Source: Quillaja saponaria
Taxonomy: Eukaryota > Streptophyta > Magnoliopsida > Fabales > Quillajaceae
DNA: 64,000 nucleotides
NCBI GenBank assembly: GCA_029379385.1
Contig: CM055612.1
Location: 16,616,001 to 16,680,000 of the forward strand
Reading direction: 5' to 3'
Below the pieces are notes generated by a model. It was not told the DNA's origin and made no database searches. It saw only the letters and a program-made list of their open reading frames with translations. A program made the position numbers and the translations under genes. Shown piece by piece: positions 24,101 through 36,029 of this stretch (the first letter of the stretch is position 1; each line of letters opens with the position of its first letter).

Positions 24101-27100
24101 TTTTTTTGACAACTCATGTGAGTATGCTGCAAGGATTTAAAGGAATTTTGTTCTTGTGGCTGTTTGGTCACAGGAGATGAAGAACTTTTTTGCTACGGAA
24201 TTATTGTGGACTGTGCATCCTGTGAGAAAAGAAAAAAAAAGGTACACGGTTGGTGTTATAGGGTTTGATTAGATGTTGGGAGATGGGTATGTCTGAGGGT
24301 TCAAAGAAGCAAATAATAAAGTATATCCTAAATCCTAATAACATGAGAAGTCCCACAATAAGAGGCCCACAGGAAAATAAAGTTATAAACAGCTGTAGTT
24401 CTAGGGATTCTAATTAAGTAGAATGGATTCCTTCCAGTTGTTGTTGGTTTGCTGGGAGAGCTAGGTTATTCCACACTGGAGGAGATAGAAGCACAAGGCA
24501 TTGTTTGACATTCTGCCAGTGGCTATTTGGATAAGGCACAACATTGTAACGTGGTGTATTGTTAGACTGCATTGCTTATATTTGCAGAAACTTATGATGG
24601 ACTCTGATAAAATGGAGTAGGTTTTCTTATAATAATACTTTCTACCTTGTTTCATTAATTGTTTCTTGTAAAATACGAAAACATTTAGGCTAAAATTAGC
24701 ATAAATGAATACTGGTTGACTAATTAATATAAAGGAATCTTTATTTCTATGGTGCAAGGGATCTTATTTTATTGAACAATAAGCTGAGTTATTGGGTTAA
24801 TTACTAAAAAGCTTAAAAGGGGAGTCCTCCTTTATCATACCATTCCAACCCCAAAGGGTTCTTTTCAAAGAACTTTTATAAAGAGATAAAATAGAATTGA
24901 GTATGGGGCAGAGAAAAATACTTATTCTTAGAGAACTGGAAAATAAAAAGACATAAAGAAGAAAACAATGAATGTAAAAGAGATTTCCATTCCTTATCTC
25001 ATTTGGAAGGCTAATTGCCTTTTAATGTTAAGGCTTTTGTTTGGGCATGGTACTTAATGGGATCAACAGCAATGATCTGTTAAGGTGTGAATGTTCTGTA
25101 AGTTTTTGTTTTCTCTTCTTGTACACTAGAAAAGAAGGGCCTTGGAAAGGTTTATGATCTGATGTGTGGTTTGTGATTTCATAGACATTGAGACCTGTAG
25201 TCATTTAGTAATGCATTGATATTTTAGTTGGAATATATAATCTCTTTTCTCTTTGTGGTAAGTAAGAATTGGTCTATCAATATACTTTGGAAGAATTGCT
25301 GCTGATTCATTGTTTCAGGTGAAGGAGGGAAAAATCCTTGAACATGTGCCATGCTTCCAGTGATTTTGTATGGTTGGTATAAAATGCTAGAATTTTTGAA
25401 ATCAGTTTCTGACATTAGAATTTCTATGGGGAAAAATGGTGTCTTGTGGCCTTCCTTCTTTTCTATCTTAAGCTTCTGGTGTCTTTAGGGGAACTACTCA
25501 AGTAGAAATTCAAAGGACTGGAAAGCCCTCTTGTATTGATGGTTACCTTTCACTCTCATTTCTTTTGTTTGTTTCTTGTTCTTTAACAGGAAACATTTTC
25601 TTCCTTCTTGAGCTCGTTTCTTCTTTCTATCTCCATAAATATTTTTCTATAGTAGAAGGAAAAAAAAAAAAAAGAAGAAGAAGCCATTCACTGTGAGTAT
25701 CTGCAGTCTGCTGAAGAACTCCTTTGGAAGCACCAGAAGCATGACAACACAATGAAGCCAAGAAAACTATCTTCTCTTGTACCTAAGTTGATTGTTACTT
25801 ATCCTTTCTGGCAATTCTTTGTTACTAATGCTCCAAATCACTGCAGACCTCGCATACTTCCAAAGGATCTTTCGCTCTTATAGTTGTAGGTTCTTAACCT
25901 TTGCTCTTCTGGCATATTGTCAATGGGAAACGGTAAATCAATTCATGTACAAATTCATGTTACCTAAGGAAGCTTTCTTTTTTGTGGAAGCAACTTTGTT
26001 TTGTTCTCTCTCTTTCTCTCTCCCTCTAAGTATACTATCTGTCTACTTAAATTAAAGTCATGGAGTATTGAAACAATTAAACAAAGGTTAATAATGTATG
26101 GTCTAATCTGCTATAACTGAGAGTCTGAGACATTAGAAGGTTATAGGTAAAGGGAATCCAAAGGATACTATGAGGATCCATGAATCTAGAAGGGTATAGA
26201 GGATTGACTCATCAGTGTGCAATATGTGCATAGTGACAAATTTGCTCAGTTAAAGGCTGCAGAAGCAATTTCTGGATTGACTGTCTAATACTATTCAGCT
26301 AATTTGATGTAAAACATGTATAGATGATTATGGGTTTTTCATCCCGCAACTAGGTTGGTGTTTTCAAGTCACAGAAACAGCCTCTCTGCATGCGGGGTTA
26401 AGGCTGTGCAGTGTTATTAAAGGCGCAAAAGGTGCAGACCCCTTGCCTTTGCACCTCTAAAGGCGGCGTTTACACTAAGGCGCTGCCTAGGCTCACTAGG
26501 CACATGCCTTTTCCATGTTTTGAGGCGCCGTGAGGCACACTCAAGGCACACAAAATGCGCTTCTATTTATTTATTTATTTTGAAAGAGCCTTTTCAGTTT
26601 TTTCTTTTTGAGGAAAACTCTTCAGTTTTTTAGTTTCCTCACAAATAGGAAAAGTCAAACATTGGGAAGAGTCCCAATAGAAACCTGAAAAGTCCCTAAA
26701 ACATTAAAAAAAAAAACCTAACACATCAGCTGAACCAAAATCCTGATTCTAAGCAGCCTACGAAGTCTTGAGTTTCCTTGTTACCTGGCCAAAAAGCAGA
26801 GCATATTTTCAGTGTAAGTCTGCCTATTATCTATCATGTTTTATAGTTACTTTCTAAGTCTTCTTCGTCTTCTGCTTATACTAATCCTTGCTTAGTCTAA
26901 TCTCTGCTATTGTACACAAAAAGCAGAGCATTTGTGTGGCTTAAACCTTAACTATCTTTGCGCTGTTTTGTACCTGAAAAATAGAGGATACTCAGCAGTA
27001 ATAATCAGCAATAAACCTTAGCTATCTCTGCTCTGTTTAAGAAAGAAGCATAAATTCAATTTTTACTTGTTAGCTTAGTGGACTTCTTGCTTGACATATT

Positions 27101-29541
27101 TACTTTACCTAGATCGTTTTGATCAACCTTTACTTTCTACATGCTGGAATTCTTGCCTATGGATACTGTTTTCTATGTCATAACTTAATGGTATTATTTT
27201 TTACTTGTTTTAAGCTTGGAATTATTGTATGTAGATTTTTTTCATTAGATGTGCACTTAACTTTGCTAAGGCGTGCGCTTGTGCCTTGCGCTTAGGCTTC
27301 AGGGACCCTTAGCCCCTGGGTGCATCTAGAGCCTTTGATAGCACTGAGGCTGCATACATCTTAACCTCCCCAAACCCCACAATGGTGGGAGGCTCGTGCA
27401 TTGGGCAGCCCTTCAACTAGGTTAGTGTTTCTTACATTACACGAGTTGGCCAATAATGAACCCTCCCCCATCCTCTCTCTCTTTGGCTGTGATTGAAACA
27501 AATTAATTTATTTAGGATGCAGCTTGTAACTGGTTAGTTTTGAGATTCTCACAAGTGCACATCTTATGCTAATTTCATTAGTTTAGTGTTGTGCTACAAC
27601 TGAGATATTATTTATAGAGTTATTGTCTCCTTTCCACTAGTTTGCTGGAACATGTAACGTTCTTGCTTTGTAGCATCATTCTTTCTACAAAAACCAACCC
27701 TGAAAGAGTGCAAATGCTGTATCTGATTCCATCGTAAGAAGGGTTTAGTGCTAGCAAGTGGTGAACAAAGCATAGTTGTCATGTATCTACGGGGCATATT
27801 TGAAATTGTTCCTTGTATGGTAGGTGGGTTCTGGGGTGGAGTTGGGAAGAGATTCTGTTTCTTCCTCGCTTTAGCCAACCTGTGGCTCCTTTGGTAATTG
27901 ATGATGTCTTTAAGGTTTCGTTATTTCTTTCATGCTCCATTCCTGTTTTATTTCCTCTTTGATGGATTAACTAAATAACTGATAACTTTGTGAGCTGTAT
28001 TTGAACTATTGAGACTCATTAGTAGAATAACTGGATTTCTAAGAAAATTGTATTTTAAGTAGTTTGTGACTAGATGTATGTTGTTAATTTTGTATTGTTT
28101 TGAGAGACTGGCAGTTATAGATTTATGGAAAAAATGGCTTTGCTTTGTTTGGAAAGAAGGATAAGGTGAAGAAAGAAAATTTATGTGAGTTGGTTTTTGC
28201 CTGAGGTCATTCTTTTTTTTTTCACGGCCTCAACCCTCTTTCGCTGCTGCTAAAAATTAGATAGTCAGTTTGTTTTTTTGGTTTCCCCATTGTCTTGCAT
28301 ATCCTGTTAGCAATAATCTATAAGCAGTGTAATTTTGTGGAACCTTTAATTGGGACTGTTATGCTGAATGGTCCTCCATTTTGATTGATGGATTTCTACC
28401 TTCAACGATTTTGTAATGTCAAAGTAACTTGTTCAACACAACAGAATGAGAAGATACACCTTGTGATTTTTCAGCTATGAAATATGGGCTTATTGGGAAG
28501 TATCTAATTTGTCTAGAAAAAGTAAATTTATTTTAATATTTCCTACAAGTTTAACCAGACAAACTATTTGGCTTGTTGGCTAAAAGTAGACTTTGCATTT
28601 TGCAACTGAAAGCTACTTTGTTTTGATCCGTGCTCAAGTTGGTAGTTGATTGGGGATGTCTAATGCCATGTCAACTGAAAATGTTTAGTTTTAAGTAGAT
28701 AACATTTTCTGCTTTGTGTTATAGAGTATTATTGAGTTTTTTCTTTGTTGTTTTTGTTGTTAATTGAAACATCAGTAGATTTGCTGATGGTGGAGATGGG
28801 CGTGAAATGGCTGCAAAACGTCAGCGGTTAGCTGATCAGGGGTCTTCATTCTATGGGACTTCCCCTGGTTCTAGTTATGTGTACAATACATCTCCTTACG
28901 GATATGTCAGCCAGCCTCCACCTTTCCCCGTTGTTCGACTTCGTGGTCTTCCCTTTGATTGCACTGAAGCTGATGTAGCTGAGTTCTTTCATGGTCTGGA
29001 CATAGTTGATGTTCTTTTTGTCCACAAGGGTGGCAAGTTCTCTGGGGAAGCTTTCTGTGTTCTTAGCTATCCTCTTCAAGTTGATTTTGCTCTTCAAAAA
29101 AATAGGCAGAACATGGGCAGGAGATATGTTGAAGTTTTCAGAAGTAAGAGGCAGGAATATTACAAGGCAATTGCAAATGAGGTATCAGATGCCCGTGGTG
29201 GTGGTTCACCGCGCCGAAGTATTTCTAGGGCTAAATCATATGATGAGGGAAAGGATTCAGCTGAACATACTGGGGTATTGCGATTAAGGGGTTTGCCATT
29301 TTCTGCAGGGAAGGATGAAATAATAGATTTCTTTAAAGACTTTGTGCTGTCTGAGGACTCTATTCATATTACAATGAATTTGGAGGGGAGGCCTACTGGG
29401 GAAGCATATGTGGAATTTGAAAGTGCTGAAGATTCAAAAGCAGCGATGGCAAAGGACAGGATGACACTTGGGAGCCGCTACATCGAGTTATTTCCTTCTT
29501 CACCTAGTGAGATGGAGGAAGCAGTTTCAAGAGGACAGTGA
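21153..29541 (+). CDS. hnRNP H/F-like RNA-binding protein with two RRMs
   Basis: Two coding exons, 21153-21166 and 28776-29541, give 259 residues. Exon 1 encodes MFYRG up to a GG|GTAAGAG donor; exon 2 follows ATCAG and continues RFADGGDGRE, then MAAKRQR. The join is in phase and restores the start I recall for plant members of this family, so ATG 21153 is preferred to the in-frame ATG at 28807, which would give only 244 residues. RRM1 is at about residues 57-127 (VVRLRGLPFDCTEADVAEFF, ending near RRYVEVFRS). RRM2 is at about 171-245 (VLRLRGLPFSAGKDEIIDFF, ending SRYIELFPS). The RLRGLPF core and degenerate RNP motifs are typical of hnRNP H/F quasi-RRMs, which in animals bind G-tracts and act in nuclear splicing. 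A serine/arginine-containing linker (GGGSPRRSISRAKS) joins the domains. No stops or frameshifts occur. The exact RNA targets cannot be seen. Confidence 0.93.
22040..22830 (-). pseudogene. LINE reverse transcriptase remnant, antisense in the intron
   Basis: On the minus strand the order is that of plant L1-type LINE reverse transcriptases: EAIFLLRRLMEKYREKKKDI (~22620-22680), TYDRVPRQILWWV, VRIVNGMIGELPITVGVYQD, LSLYLFALVL, then LYGSECWAVKK-like and MLKWMIGHAKKD blocks, then RENCLRWFKHI. The segment that should hold the catalytic YADD is deleted between about 22375 and 22400, and several stops and frameshifts occur. It is a dead 5'-truncated copy. Its ends are approximate. Confidence 0.8.
26409..27346. 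mobile_element. Non-autonomous hAT-like DNA element, 938 bp, in the intron
   Basis: The termini are inverted: CAGTGTTATTAAAGGC at 26409 and the complement of CAGTGCTATCAAAGGC ending at 27346. The flanks are AGGCTGTG (26401-26408) and AGGCTGCA (27347-27354), an 8-bp target duplication with two changes, as expected for hAT. GC-rich subterminal blocks with repeated GGCGC/AGGCGC motifs lie at both ends. The interior shows no transposase frame. Confidence 0.8.
28773..28778 (+). promoter_or_regulatory. Tandem NAGNAG splice acceptor of the RRM gene
   Basis: The acceptor reads CAGTAG, so two AG sites lie 3 nt apart. Use of the first gives Gly-Arg-Phe at the junction; use of the second removes the Arg without changing frame. 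Confidence 0.6.
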
Positions 29542-29800
29542 CTCCTTGTTGAGCCTTTGCATTTATTTTTTACAGAATATGCTTTTTCATAATGAAAAAC
29601 TAGTTTTGTTTTGTCTTGCAAGAGTCTCTAATGAACAGGAAGGTATGTTTTTGTGCTTCACAAAAAAATATTATATTGTATTCCAAGGAGATGTTGCCTG
29701 TTGGTCGCTCAAGGCATATTGTTCAAGTTGCTTTCTGCCTTTTACTTGTGGTTCACTAAATGGATTGTTCGGTACAAGCAAATGAAATAGTTAATAGATA
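29542..29800 (+). other. Likely 3' untranslated region of the RRM gene
   Basis: It follows the TGA at 29539-29541. No canonical AATAAA was identified; AATGAA-type variants lie at about 29591 and 29781. The open frame across 29468-29785 is a shadow of exon 2 plus untranslated sequence. Confidence 0.4.
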
Positions 29801-29954
29801 GGATAGATATGATAACAAGCAGGAAAATATTAGAAAGGGAATTTGTAATGTTTGATGTTGGTTTGGATGGTCAACATATGATTAAAATCGGGAAAATTAT
29901 ATCTCATTTCTACTTAGTTTTTCTGCTCATAATAATTTCTCAAGTACTAGGCGG

Positions 29955-30050
29955 AATAGAACTTAGTTTATATGATTTTAGATCTTAGGTTTTTTCTCTT
30001 TTAGATTGTGGGTTCGAACCTAATCTCTTTTATGTGGCCAAAAAAATTAA
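29955..30050 (+). repeat. Possible SINE remnant with tRNA-like B box
   Basis: GGGTTCGAACC at about 30010 is a near-perfect pol III B box, preceded about 45 bp upstream by a decayed A-box-like CTTAGTTTATATGAT. The spacing resembles tRNA-derived plant SINEs. No target duplication was found, and there is no tRNA cloverleaf. Confidence 0.35.
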
Positions 30051-30818
30051 AAATTCTCAAAGTATTTGCAAAATCAACTTGAACTAATCAAAATCAAGTA
30101 TTTGATAAGAGGAAGCAACTAGAACTTAGAAATCTAAACATCTCTACTTATTATGTTATCGTGTCATCTCCCCACAAGAGTCACAGACTCATTTATTTTA
30201 AAATACTCTCGAGGTTTACAATGGGCACTTTTAATAGTCAAATCATAATATAAAACAAACTGATATGTATTTTTGTTAAGTGAGAACACCTATGGAGTAA
30301 CCTTCATTTCAATATGCATTCTCTAATTACTCTTCACTGCATTCAGTGGCCTATGCATCGTGGCAGACAAAGCTGTAATTTGGCAGCTCTTTCAAGACTG
30401 TAAGTTTACTGATTTTGTATTTTAAGTCAATTCTAGATCTCAATGTAAATGCGATTGCAGTACGTAGTTGACATTCTTGGACACTGTAAATATTATATAT
30501 TTATAGACATGGTAGATGCTAAGCTTGTGATTATAACAGCATGCATGTGAATTACGTAGGCTATGGTATTCGATTAATATTTTTGGGTTTTGCCAAAATC
30601 TTGTTTTAAACGTTAGCTTTTGTAGAGGTCTTGGATCCGTGAAAGTTGATAATGAGGGTGTGCAGGAAATTTAAAACCGAATTAATGTGGACTTATCTGA
30701 TTGAACTTGATTGAAGCTTGATAATCGAATTAAATTTGAGTGTTAAATTGGGTGATTGTTTAACTTGTATGTTGAGTCGGATAAGTTATCACATATATTC
30801 AGCAGATATGGTAATAGC
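30051..30818. other. Intergenic sequence, nothing recognised
   Basis: AT-rich; no gene, boundary or repeat unit was recognised before the copia LTR that starts near 30819. Confidence 0.4.
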
Positions 30819-31816
30819 TGAAAATAAAAAATAAAGAGATAGATATATCTGATTTTTGTAGTGGTTCACCAAAACTATTTGCTACATTTGCTTCTTAAGC
30901 TCCTCTTAGAAATTTACATTGAATTCTAGTGATAAGTAACATAGTTAAATTCATTGGGCTCATCAGCCTTCACTATTGAATTCCAAGGCTAACTTAGCTA
31001 AATTGCAAAACTCAGCCAAACATTACCAATGAATTCCAAAGCTCGAATTAGCATATTATAATCACAACCAATAATGTACTCGTAACTTGACTTGTTCAAG
31101 TAGAATTTTATCAAGCTTAACTGTTGGTCAGAATTACAATAATCAATAACAAAAATTACAATCGAAAATAAATAAACTGTTGTAAATAAATAATAAAATT
31201 TAAACTTAGTTAAGAAATATGTAGAGGCTGAGATGAGGCACGGATATGTCATTTTCTTTAAGATAATTCATGTCATGACGATGATTACTCAACTGATGCA
31301 AAAGTTTCTTAACACGTTGCCCTTAGGATATAATAGCTTAGCTACTACACAGAGTATGTCTCTTAATTCTCTGCACAAGAAAGGAGACGAATTCTCCTTG
31401 CCTACACATTTCCTTGTCCAATGTATAATAGAATATAAAGATGGAATTATAAGAATTGTATATATGTATGCAATTGAAAGTAGGAATGTAGGGTATATGT
31501 AGTTGTAGAATTTGTAACTCTTATATCAATATAATAATTGAAATAAATTTCAATTTTAAAATTGAAATGAATAGGGAATTAAGTGATATAAGTTACAAAA
31601 TCAAATATTGAATTGTAACAATACAATTATAATAAAATGCTAAGTTTGAAAAACTTAATTAAGAGTTGTGGTTACAAATTCAAATCAATTGATTTTTTTC
31701 TTGTAACTCCATCATTCAAAACTTTTTTAAATTTTGTAACTCCTAAAATTATAATTTCAAAAATATTCCTCGTTAACTCCATCCTTAATTATAATAATTA
31801 TTGAAATATCATAACA
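30819..31816 (-). repeat. 3' LTR of a Ty1/copia element (C1), minus strand
   Basis: The minus-strand LTR start, TGTTATGATATTTC at 31816, follows a purine-rich AAGTGGAGGT. The other end is placed at about 30819 (TGAAAATAAA) because the next block, TGGTTCACCAAAA, is typical of a copia LTR end, but this boundary is inferred. Open frames at 30998-31252 and 31233-31502 lie inside it and have no domain. Confidence 0.6.
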
Positions 31817-31830
31817 ACCTCCACTTATTT
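31817..31830 (-). other. Polypurine tract of copia element C1
   Basis: On the minus strand AATAAGTGGAGGT precedes the LTR start. The order pol, polypurine tract, LTR on the minus strand agrees with the pol remnant upstream. Confidence 0.6.
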
Positions 31831-32329
31831 CAATAACAATTATAAAAATATATTCTACACAATATTGGGCAAAAATAGACTACCATACTTAATGAAAGTA
31901 GCAATGCTTTGAACTTTCACTTAGCATATCTACAAAACTTATTCCAGAGTCAATAGTAGTATGACCTTGAACTATGACTGCTTAAAGGATTCAAGAAATG
32001 TATATTGCACATAATAGTCCAAGTGCAAATTTTGAACTCATAAGCTAGCACTTTATGGTCTTGTGCTTAACCCAACTTCATGAGTGTTATAGAGAATTAA
32101 GCCTAGTTCTCATAGGAGCGGTCTCACTCCAACACTCACTTAGGTGAAATCTATCAATAGTGCTTTTGTAATCATGACACTCAACTTATAAGAGCTACAA
32201 ATTTCATTAAGAGTTAAAATAACTCAACCTTACATCTCATTGCTGAATAGATGCATATACACCATAGGGATAGTCTTGTAAATATATGCATTTACATATT
32301 TAGTTGTGCATCACACCTCCAAACTACTT

Positions 32330-32557
32330 TATGATTCGTTTTTTCCCTTTGAACCTAGCTTTTAGGATCTCTATTCACTATGTTAGGTATTCTCATAGGT
32401 AATTTCCTATCTTTAGGCTTAAGATCCATCCCTCTCGATGTACTCCAGATCTTTTCTCTAGCTAAAGATTTTGTCAAAGGATTAGCAAGATTATTATTTG
32501 ATTTCACATAACTCACATGAATGTATTACTCAAATATGATCTTATCATATTGTGTGT

Positions 32558-32595
<38 letters not shown>

Positions 32596-34200
32596 GATCG
32601 GGACTTACCATTATAAAAATGATTTTTTTACTCTACTGATGGTAGCAGTACTGTCACAATGAATTAAGATAGATGGTATTGACTTTTCCTAAAATTGGAA
32701 TTTCTTATATTAAATCTATCAACCAGGTGGCTTCTTCACTAGCTAAAGCTAAAGCAATTAGCTCAGCTTTCATGGTTGACTTAGCAATTTATTTGTTGTT
32801 TCTTAGATTTCCAACAAATAAAACTAGTAATTTTCATGCCAAGGATAACATTAGCTTCACCAAGATCTTTCATATCAATTTTTTTGTGAAGCAAGTTTTT
32901 TGTTTTTTTAACTACATTCAAATTAGAACTAAAAATTAACTTATCATCCATATACAAGGTAATAATAACATGAAAATCATCAATAGATTTGTAGTATAAA
33001 GCATTATCTTACTCATTTGATTTAAAACCATTTTCTATCATGCATATATCAAAATTTTCATGCCATTGTTTCGGGGCTTGTTTCAATCCATATAAGGATT
33101 TAGATAGCTTGCAAACTTTATTATCTTGCCCATTCACAATAATTCCTTTAGGTTGATCCATATATATTTCTTCTTCTAAATCTCCATTTAAAAAAGCTGT
33201 TTTAATATCCATTTGATGTATCAACAAATTATGCATAGAAGCTATAGAAATCAACAATCTAATAGATGTTATTCTAGTAATAGAAGAAAAAGTATCAAAG
33301 AAATCTAAATCTTCTTTTTGTTTAAAACCTTTGGCTACAAGCCTAGCTTTAAACTTATCTATGGAACCATCCAATTTTAATTTTTTTTTCTAAGAACCCA
33401 TTTACACCTTATGGTTTTACAACTTGGAGGTAAATCTACTAGTTTCCATATTTTTATTAGAGATTAGTGAATCTATCTCATCGTTTATAGCTTCTTTCCA
33501 AAAAATTGAGTCAGATATTGCTAACGCTTCTTGAAAAGTAATTGTTTTTTCCTCAATATCATAAACTAAATAGTTAAGACCAAAATCTTTTTCTTTTCTA
33601 ACTCTTTTAGTCCTTCTTGGTTCCATAAATTCAATAGAGTAGAAAAACAGGTTTTAAAAATATTTCTTTTAAAAAAGTCTTGGCCCCCACTATTCTTAGT
33701 CCTAAAAGAAAATTTGTTTTCATGAAAAATAGCATTAGTTGACTCAATAATCACATTATTATCAAGATTTAAAATCTACTTGTAGGACTATTCAAAGTAT
33801 AACCAAGAAAAACACAAGTAGAAGCTTGAACACCAATTTTGGATCTTTTTGGATCCACTATATTCACATAAGCTAAGCACCCCCAAACTTTAAAATATCA
33901 AGTTTGATTTGTGATTATTCCAAAACTCAAAAGGTGTTTTATTAGATTCTTTATAGGGAACTCTATTTAACAAGTAACAAGCCGTTAAAATTGCTTCTCC
34001 CAAAAAATTAGAAGGAGCACTAGAATGAACAAGCATAGCATTACGCAAATTTATTAAAGTCCTAGTTTTTCTTTCAACTACCCCATTAGAAGCTGGAGAG
34101 TGAGGAGGAGTAACTTCATGAACAATTCCTAAAGATTGCACAAAAGTTCCAAACTCATTTGATTCATATTCTCCTCCTTTATCACTACGAAAACTTTTAA
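32330..34200 (-). pseudogene. Ty1/copia pol remnant C1: integrase end, RT, RNase H
   Basis: On the minus strand, from 34200 down: the integrase core end with TPPHSPASNGVVERKTRTL (~33890-34141, containing the catalytic Glu); a pre-RT linker with ALAISDSIFWKEAINDEID (~33417-33626); RT with FKARLVAKGFKQKEDLDF, HQMDIKTAFLNGDLEEEIYM and LYGLKQAPKQW (~33009-33374), then YMDDKLIF (~32955). A deletion fuses this to RNase H (STMKAELIALALASEEATW, ~32750). The C-terminal NNNLANPLTKSLAREKIW lies at ~32455-32510, followed by SRGMDLKPKD. gag, protease and the first integrase Asp are absent beyond 34200. Frameshifts and a 33-nt T run break the frame. The general sequence type is Tork-like. Confidence 0.88.
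32559..32591. repeat. 33-nt T homopolymer inside RNase H remnant
   Basis: An uninterrupted T run, poly-A on the coding strand, lying between the RNase H GKSRSI block and the RHNMI-like block. It shows expansion after the element lost function. Confidence 0.9.
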
Positions 34201-34204
34201 TTTT

Positions 34205-35806
34205 TCATCAAATACACATACTCATGCAGTACCCAGTAGAACTAACAGTGATTGCAAATGGCTCTAGCTTTCATATAACATAGAACCATACCTTGTATAG
34301 CTCCAGAATTGTTCCTCAAGATGTTAGGAACAACTTCCTATTAGAATTCTAGGCTAATATAGCCCAAAACTCCATGAAAACTAGCTTGGACTAATCAAGC
34401 ATACATGTTGCCCAACTAAACCTAGGAGCGGTCCAGAATCTCTAGTTCTTCCTTAACTTAATTCTAGCCATTGAAACTTTCCAAAAATACTCCCAAGACC
34501 TAAAGTTACGAGTTCTCTTTAGCAATCTACCTAAGATAACCCCTTTAAGTGACCCAAATTCCTCCATCTTCCCCCCAAACCCATGGCAAACAACAACAGT
34601 TCTGCCTATTCTCTCCTTTCTCACTCTAGAAGATAGGGAAGTAGAAGGGAACTAAAGTGCATGCTTTCTGGTATTTAAAACAAAAATTCAGTTTGTCCCC
34701 TTTTTGCCACCTTGCTACTTGTATGGTAGTAGCATGCATAAGCATGCTGAAATATGGACAATTACTCTACTACAGGCAATAACAAGGCTTAATTGCCTTC
34801 CAAGACTTCCAATTATAATGTAATTCCATGCCAAACACATATACATTTGCTCATTTTTAGTTCAAGTTCATAGCCCCACCAACAAAAATCTCATTTCCAA
34901 ACAAATCCAATAAATTATACATAATCATGCTAATATATAATTATACATGCCACCTAATATATATAAACAAATCCAATACTATATATATATAATTGTACTA
35001 ATTATACCAAGGGACCATGCTGACTTTCTTATGCATATACATAACCATGCATGGTAACTTTCCCATGCATAATAATAATTTTCAGCATGCATATTTATAG
35101 CCAATTTAACCCATGCGAGTAACCAACTCATCTATGCAGTATACAAAACAACACAAATTTTACTTCTACTTTAATGAATTAACTATACTAATTCATGCAT
35201 CCAATTAGCACATATGATTTATGTATAGAAAGCTATATGTCTTTATTAGTTTGTCCAATAAACAGATTTGGACTTCCATTCTCCTAGAATAAGTTATGCT
35301 TAATTAACTAAGGTAAGGTCAGAGCTGCCAAAATCTTGCGTTTGTAGAATTTGGTACAACATCAAGGAATAAATTGTATTGATACACAACTCCAAAAATT
35401 ATAAATGATGTATCTTTAGAAAGCTACATGTTTCTAGTATTTAACAAATTATACGAAACTAGATTTGGAATTTCCTAGAGGGAAATAAGACTATTATAAT
35501 AAACACTGGTCCAAACCTCAAATTTAGACAGTTTCAATATTTCTAACTCACTAGTATCTTTTACCATTTCCATTTGTTCCTAAATATTACCAAGATATCT
35601 AAAATATCTTTCTATCAACAATCTTACCATGTATATTGAAATTTATACCACTTAATATGTAATAATTTAATAGAAAACATTTACGCACACAAACCTATCA
35701 AGCATATTGTCTACATAAACTGTTAGACTTAATGCCTTACACATTAAGAGGCATACTAAGGCTAGCCCTTCGTGCACACAACCTAGCATTCTATATGTGG
35801 GATGTT
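34205..35806 (-). repeat. Gypsy-type LTR piece, minus strand
   Basis: The minus-strand start reads TGTAACATCCCACATATAG at 35806, as in gypsy LTRs. Near 34320 there is a GATGTTAGGAACAAC block also found in LTR-A minus copies (13745, 13925, 51850). Its left side is cut abruptly against the copia integrase at 34200. The interior is AT-rich with many ATGCAT/GCATGC motifs (34730-35110). No gene is seen in it. Confidence 0.5.
35240..35702. repeat. Shared 0.45-kb segment, copy 2
   Basis: Colinear with 5580-6052 in the same orientation, although the surrounding LTR sequences are of different type and orientation. See the other copy for the shared blocks. Confidence 0.55.
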
Positions 35807-35816
35807 ACACTATTGG

Positions 35817-36010
35817 TGTTGACTCCTAAGTTAGTTAGTATGCCGTGGATCTCTTGGAGTTCGCGGATCATCCTTGCCTCTTGCTTATCCAGTGCTGCCA
35901 TTTGCACCTCAATTGCTGCTTTTGCATCTAAATCACCGCTTAAAGAGCATGCATCCTATAATCACTGTTAATCGGATGGTTCTTGTCATTTCTTCCATTG
36001 TCATTACTAT
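35817..36010 (-). pseudogene. Possible gag N-terminal fragment next to a primer-site remnant
   Basis: A minus-strand frame reads DLDAKAAIEVQMAALDKQEA and then MIRELQEIHGILTNLGV, a short coiled-coil-like stretch as seen at the start of some LTR-element gag proteins. An AGAGCAC block at about 36013 resembles the end of a tRNA-Met primer site. No further gag follows. The family is not certain. Confidence 0.3.
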
Positions 36011-36029
36011 TGACGTGCTCTATCTTGTA

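Larger units (their letters stand above)
21167..28775 (+). other. 7.6-kb first intron of the RRM gene
   Basis: Bounded by GTAAGAG at 21167 and an ATCAG acceptor at 28771-28775. It contains a T-run at 21487-21508, a LINE remnant and a hAT-like element, listed separately. The stretches 22831-26408 and 27347-28770 contain no domain-bearing frame that I can recognise. A CT-rich tract lies at about 26006-26028. Alternative 5' exons inside it cannot be excluded from sequence alone. Confidence 0.75.

Noticed and set aside
23464..26055. Frames at 23464-23646, 23899-24171, 24461-24757 and 25792-26055 in the long intron
   Set aside because: No domain, no recognised homologue, and no consistent splice signals joining them to the RRM exons.
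28846..29785. Extra frames at 28846-29097, 29006-29287 and 29468-29785
   Set aside because: They overlap the RRM exon in other frames or run into its 3' untranslated region; the RRM frame explains the region.
30000..30025. tRNA gene at the GGGTTCGAACC block
   Set aside because: No acceptor stem or anticodon arm can be drawn; only a B-box-like motif exists, so it is listed as a possible SINE.
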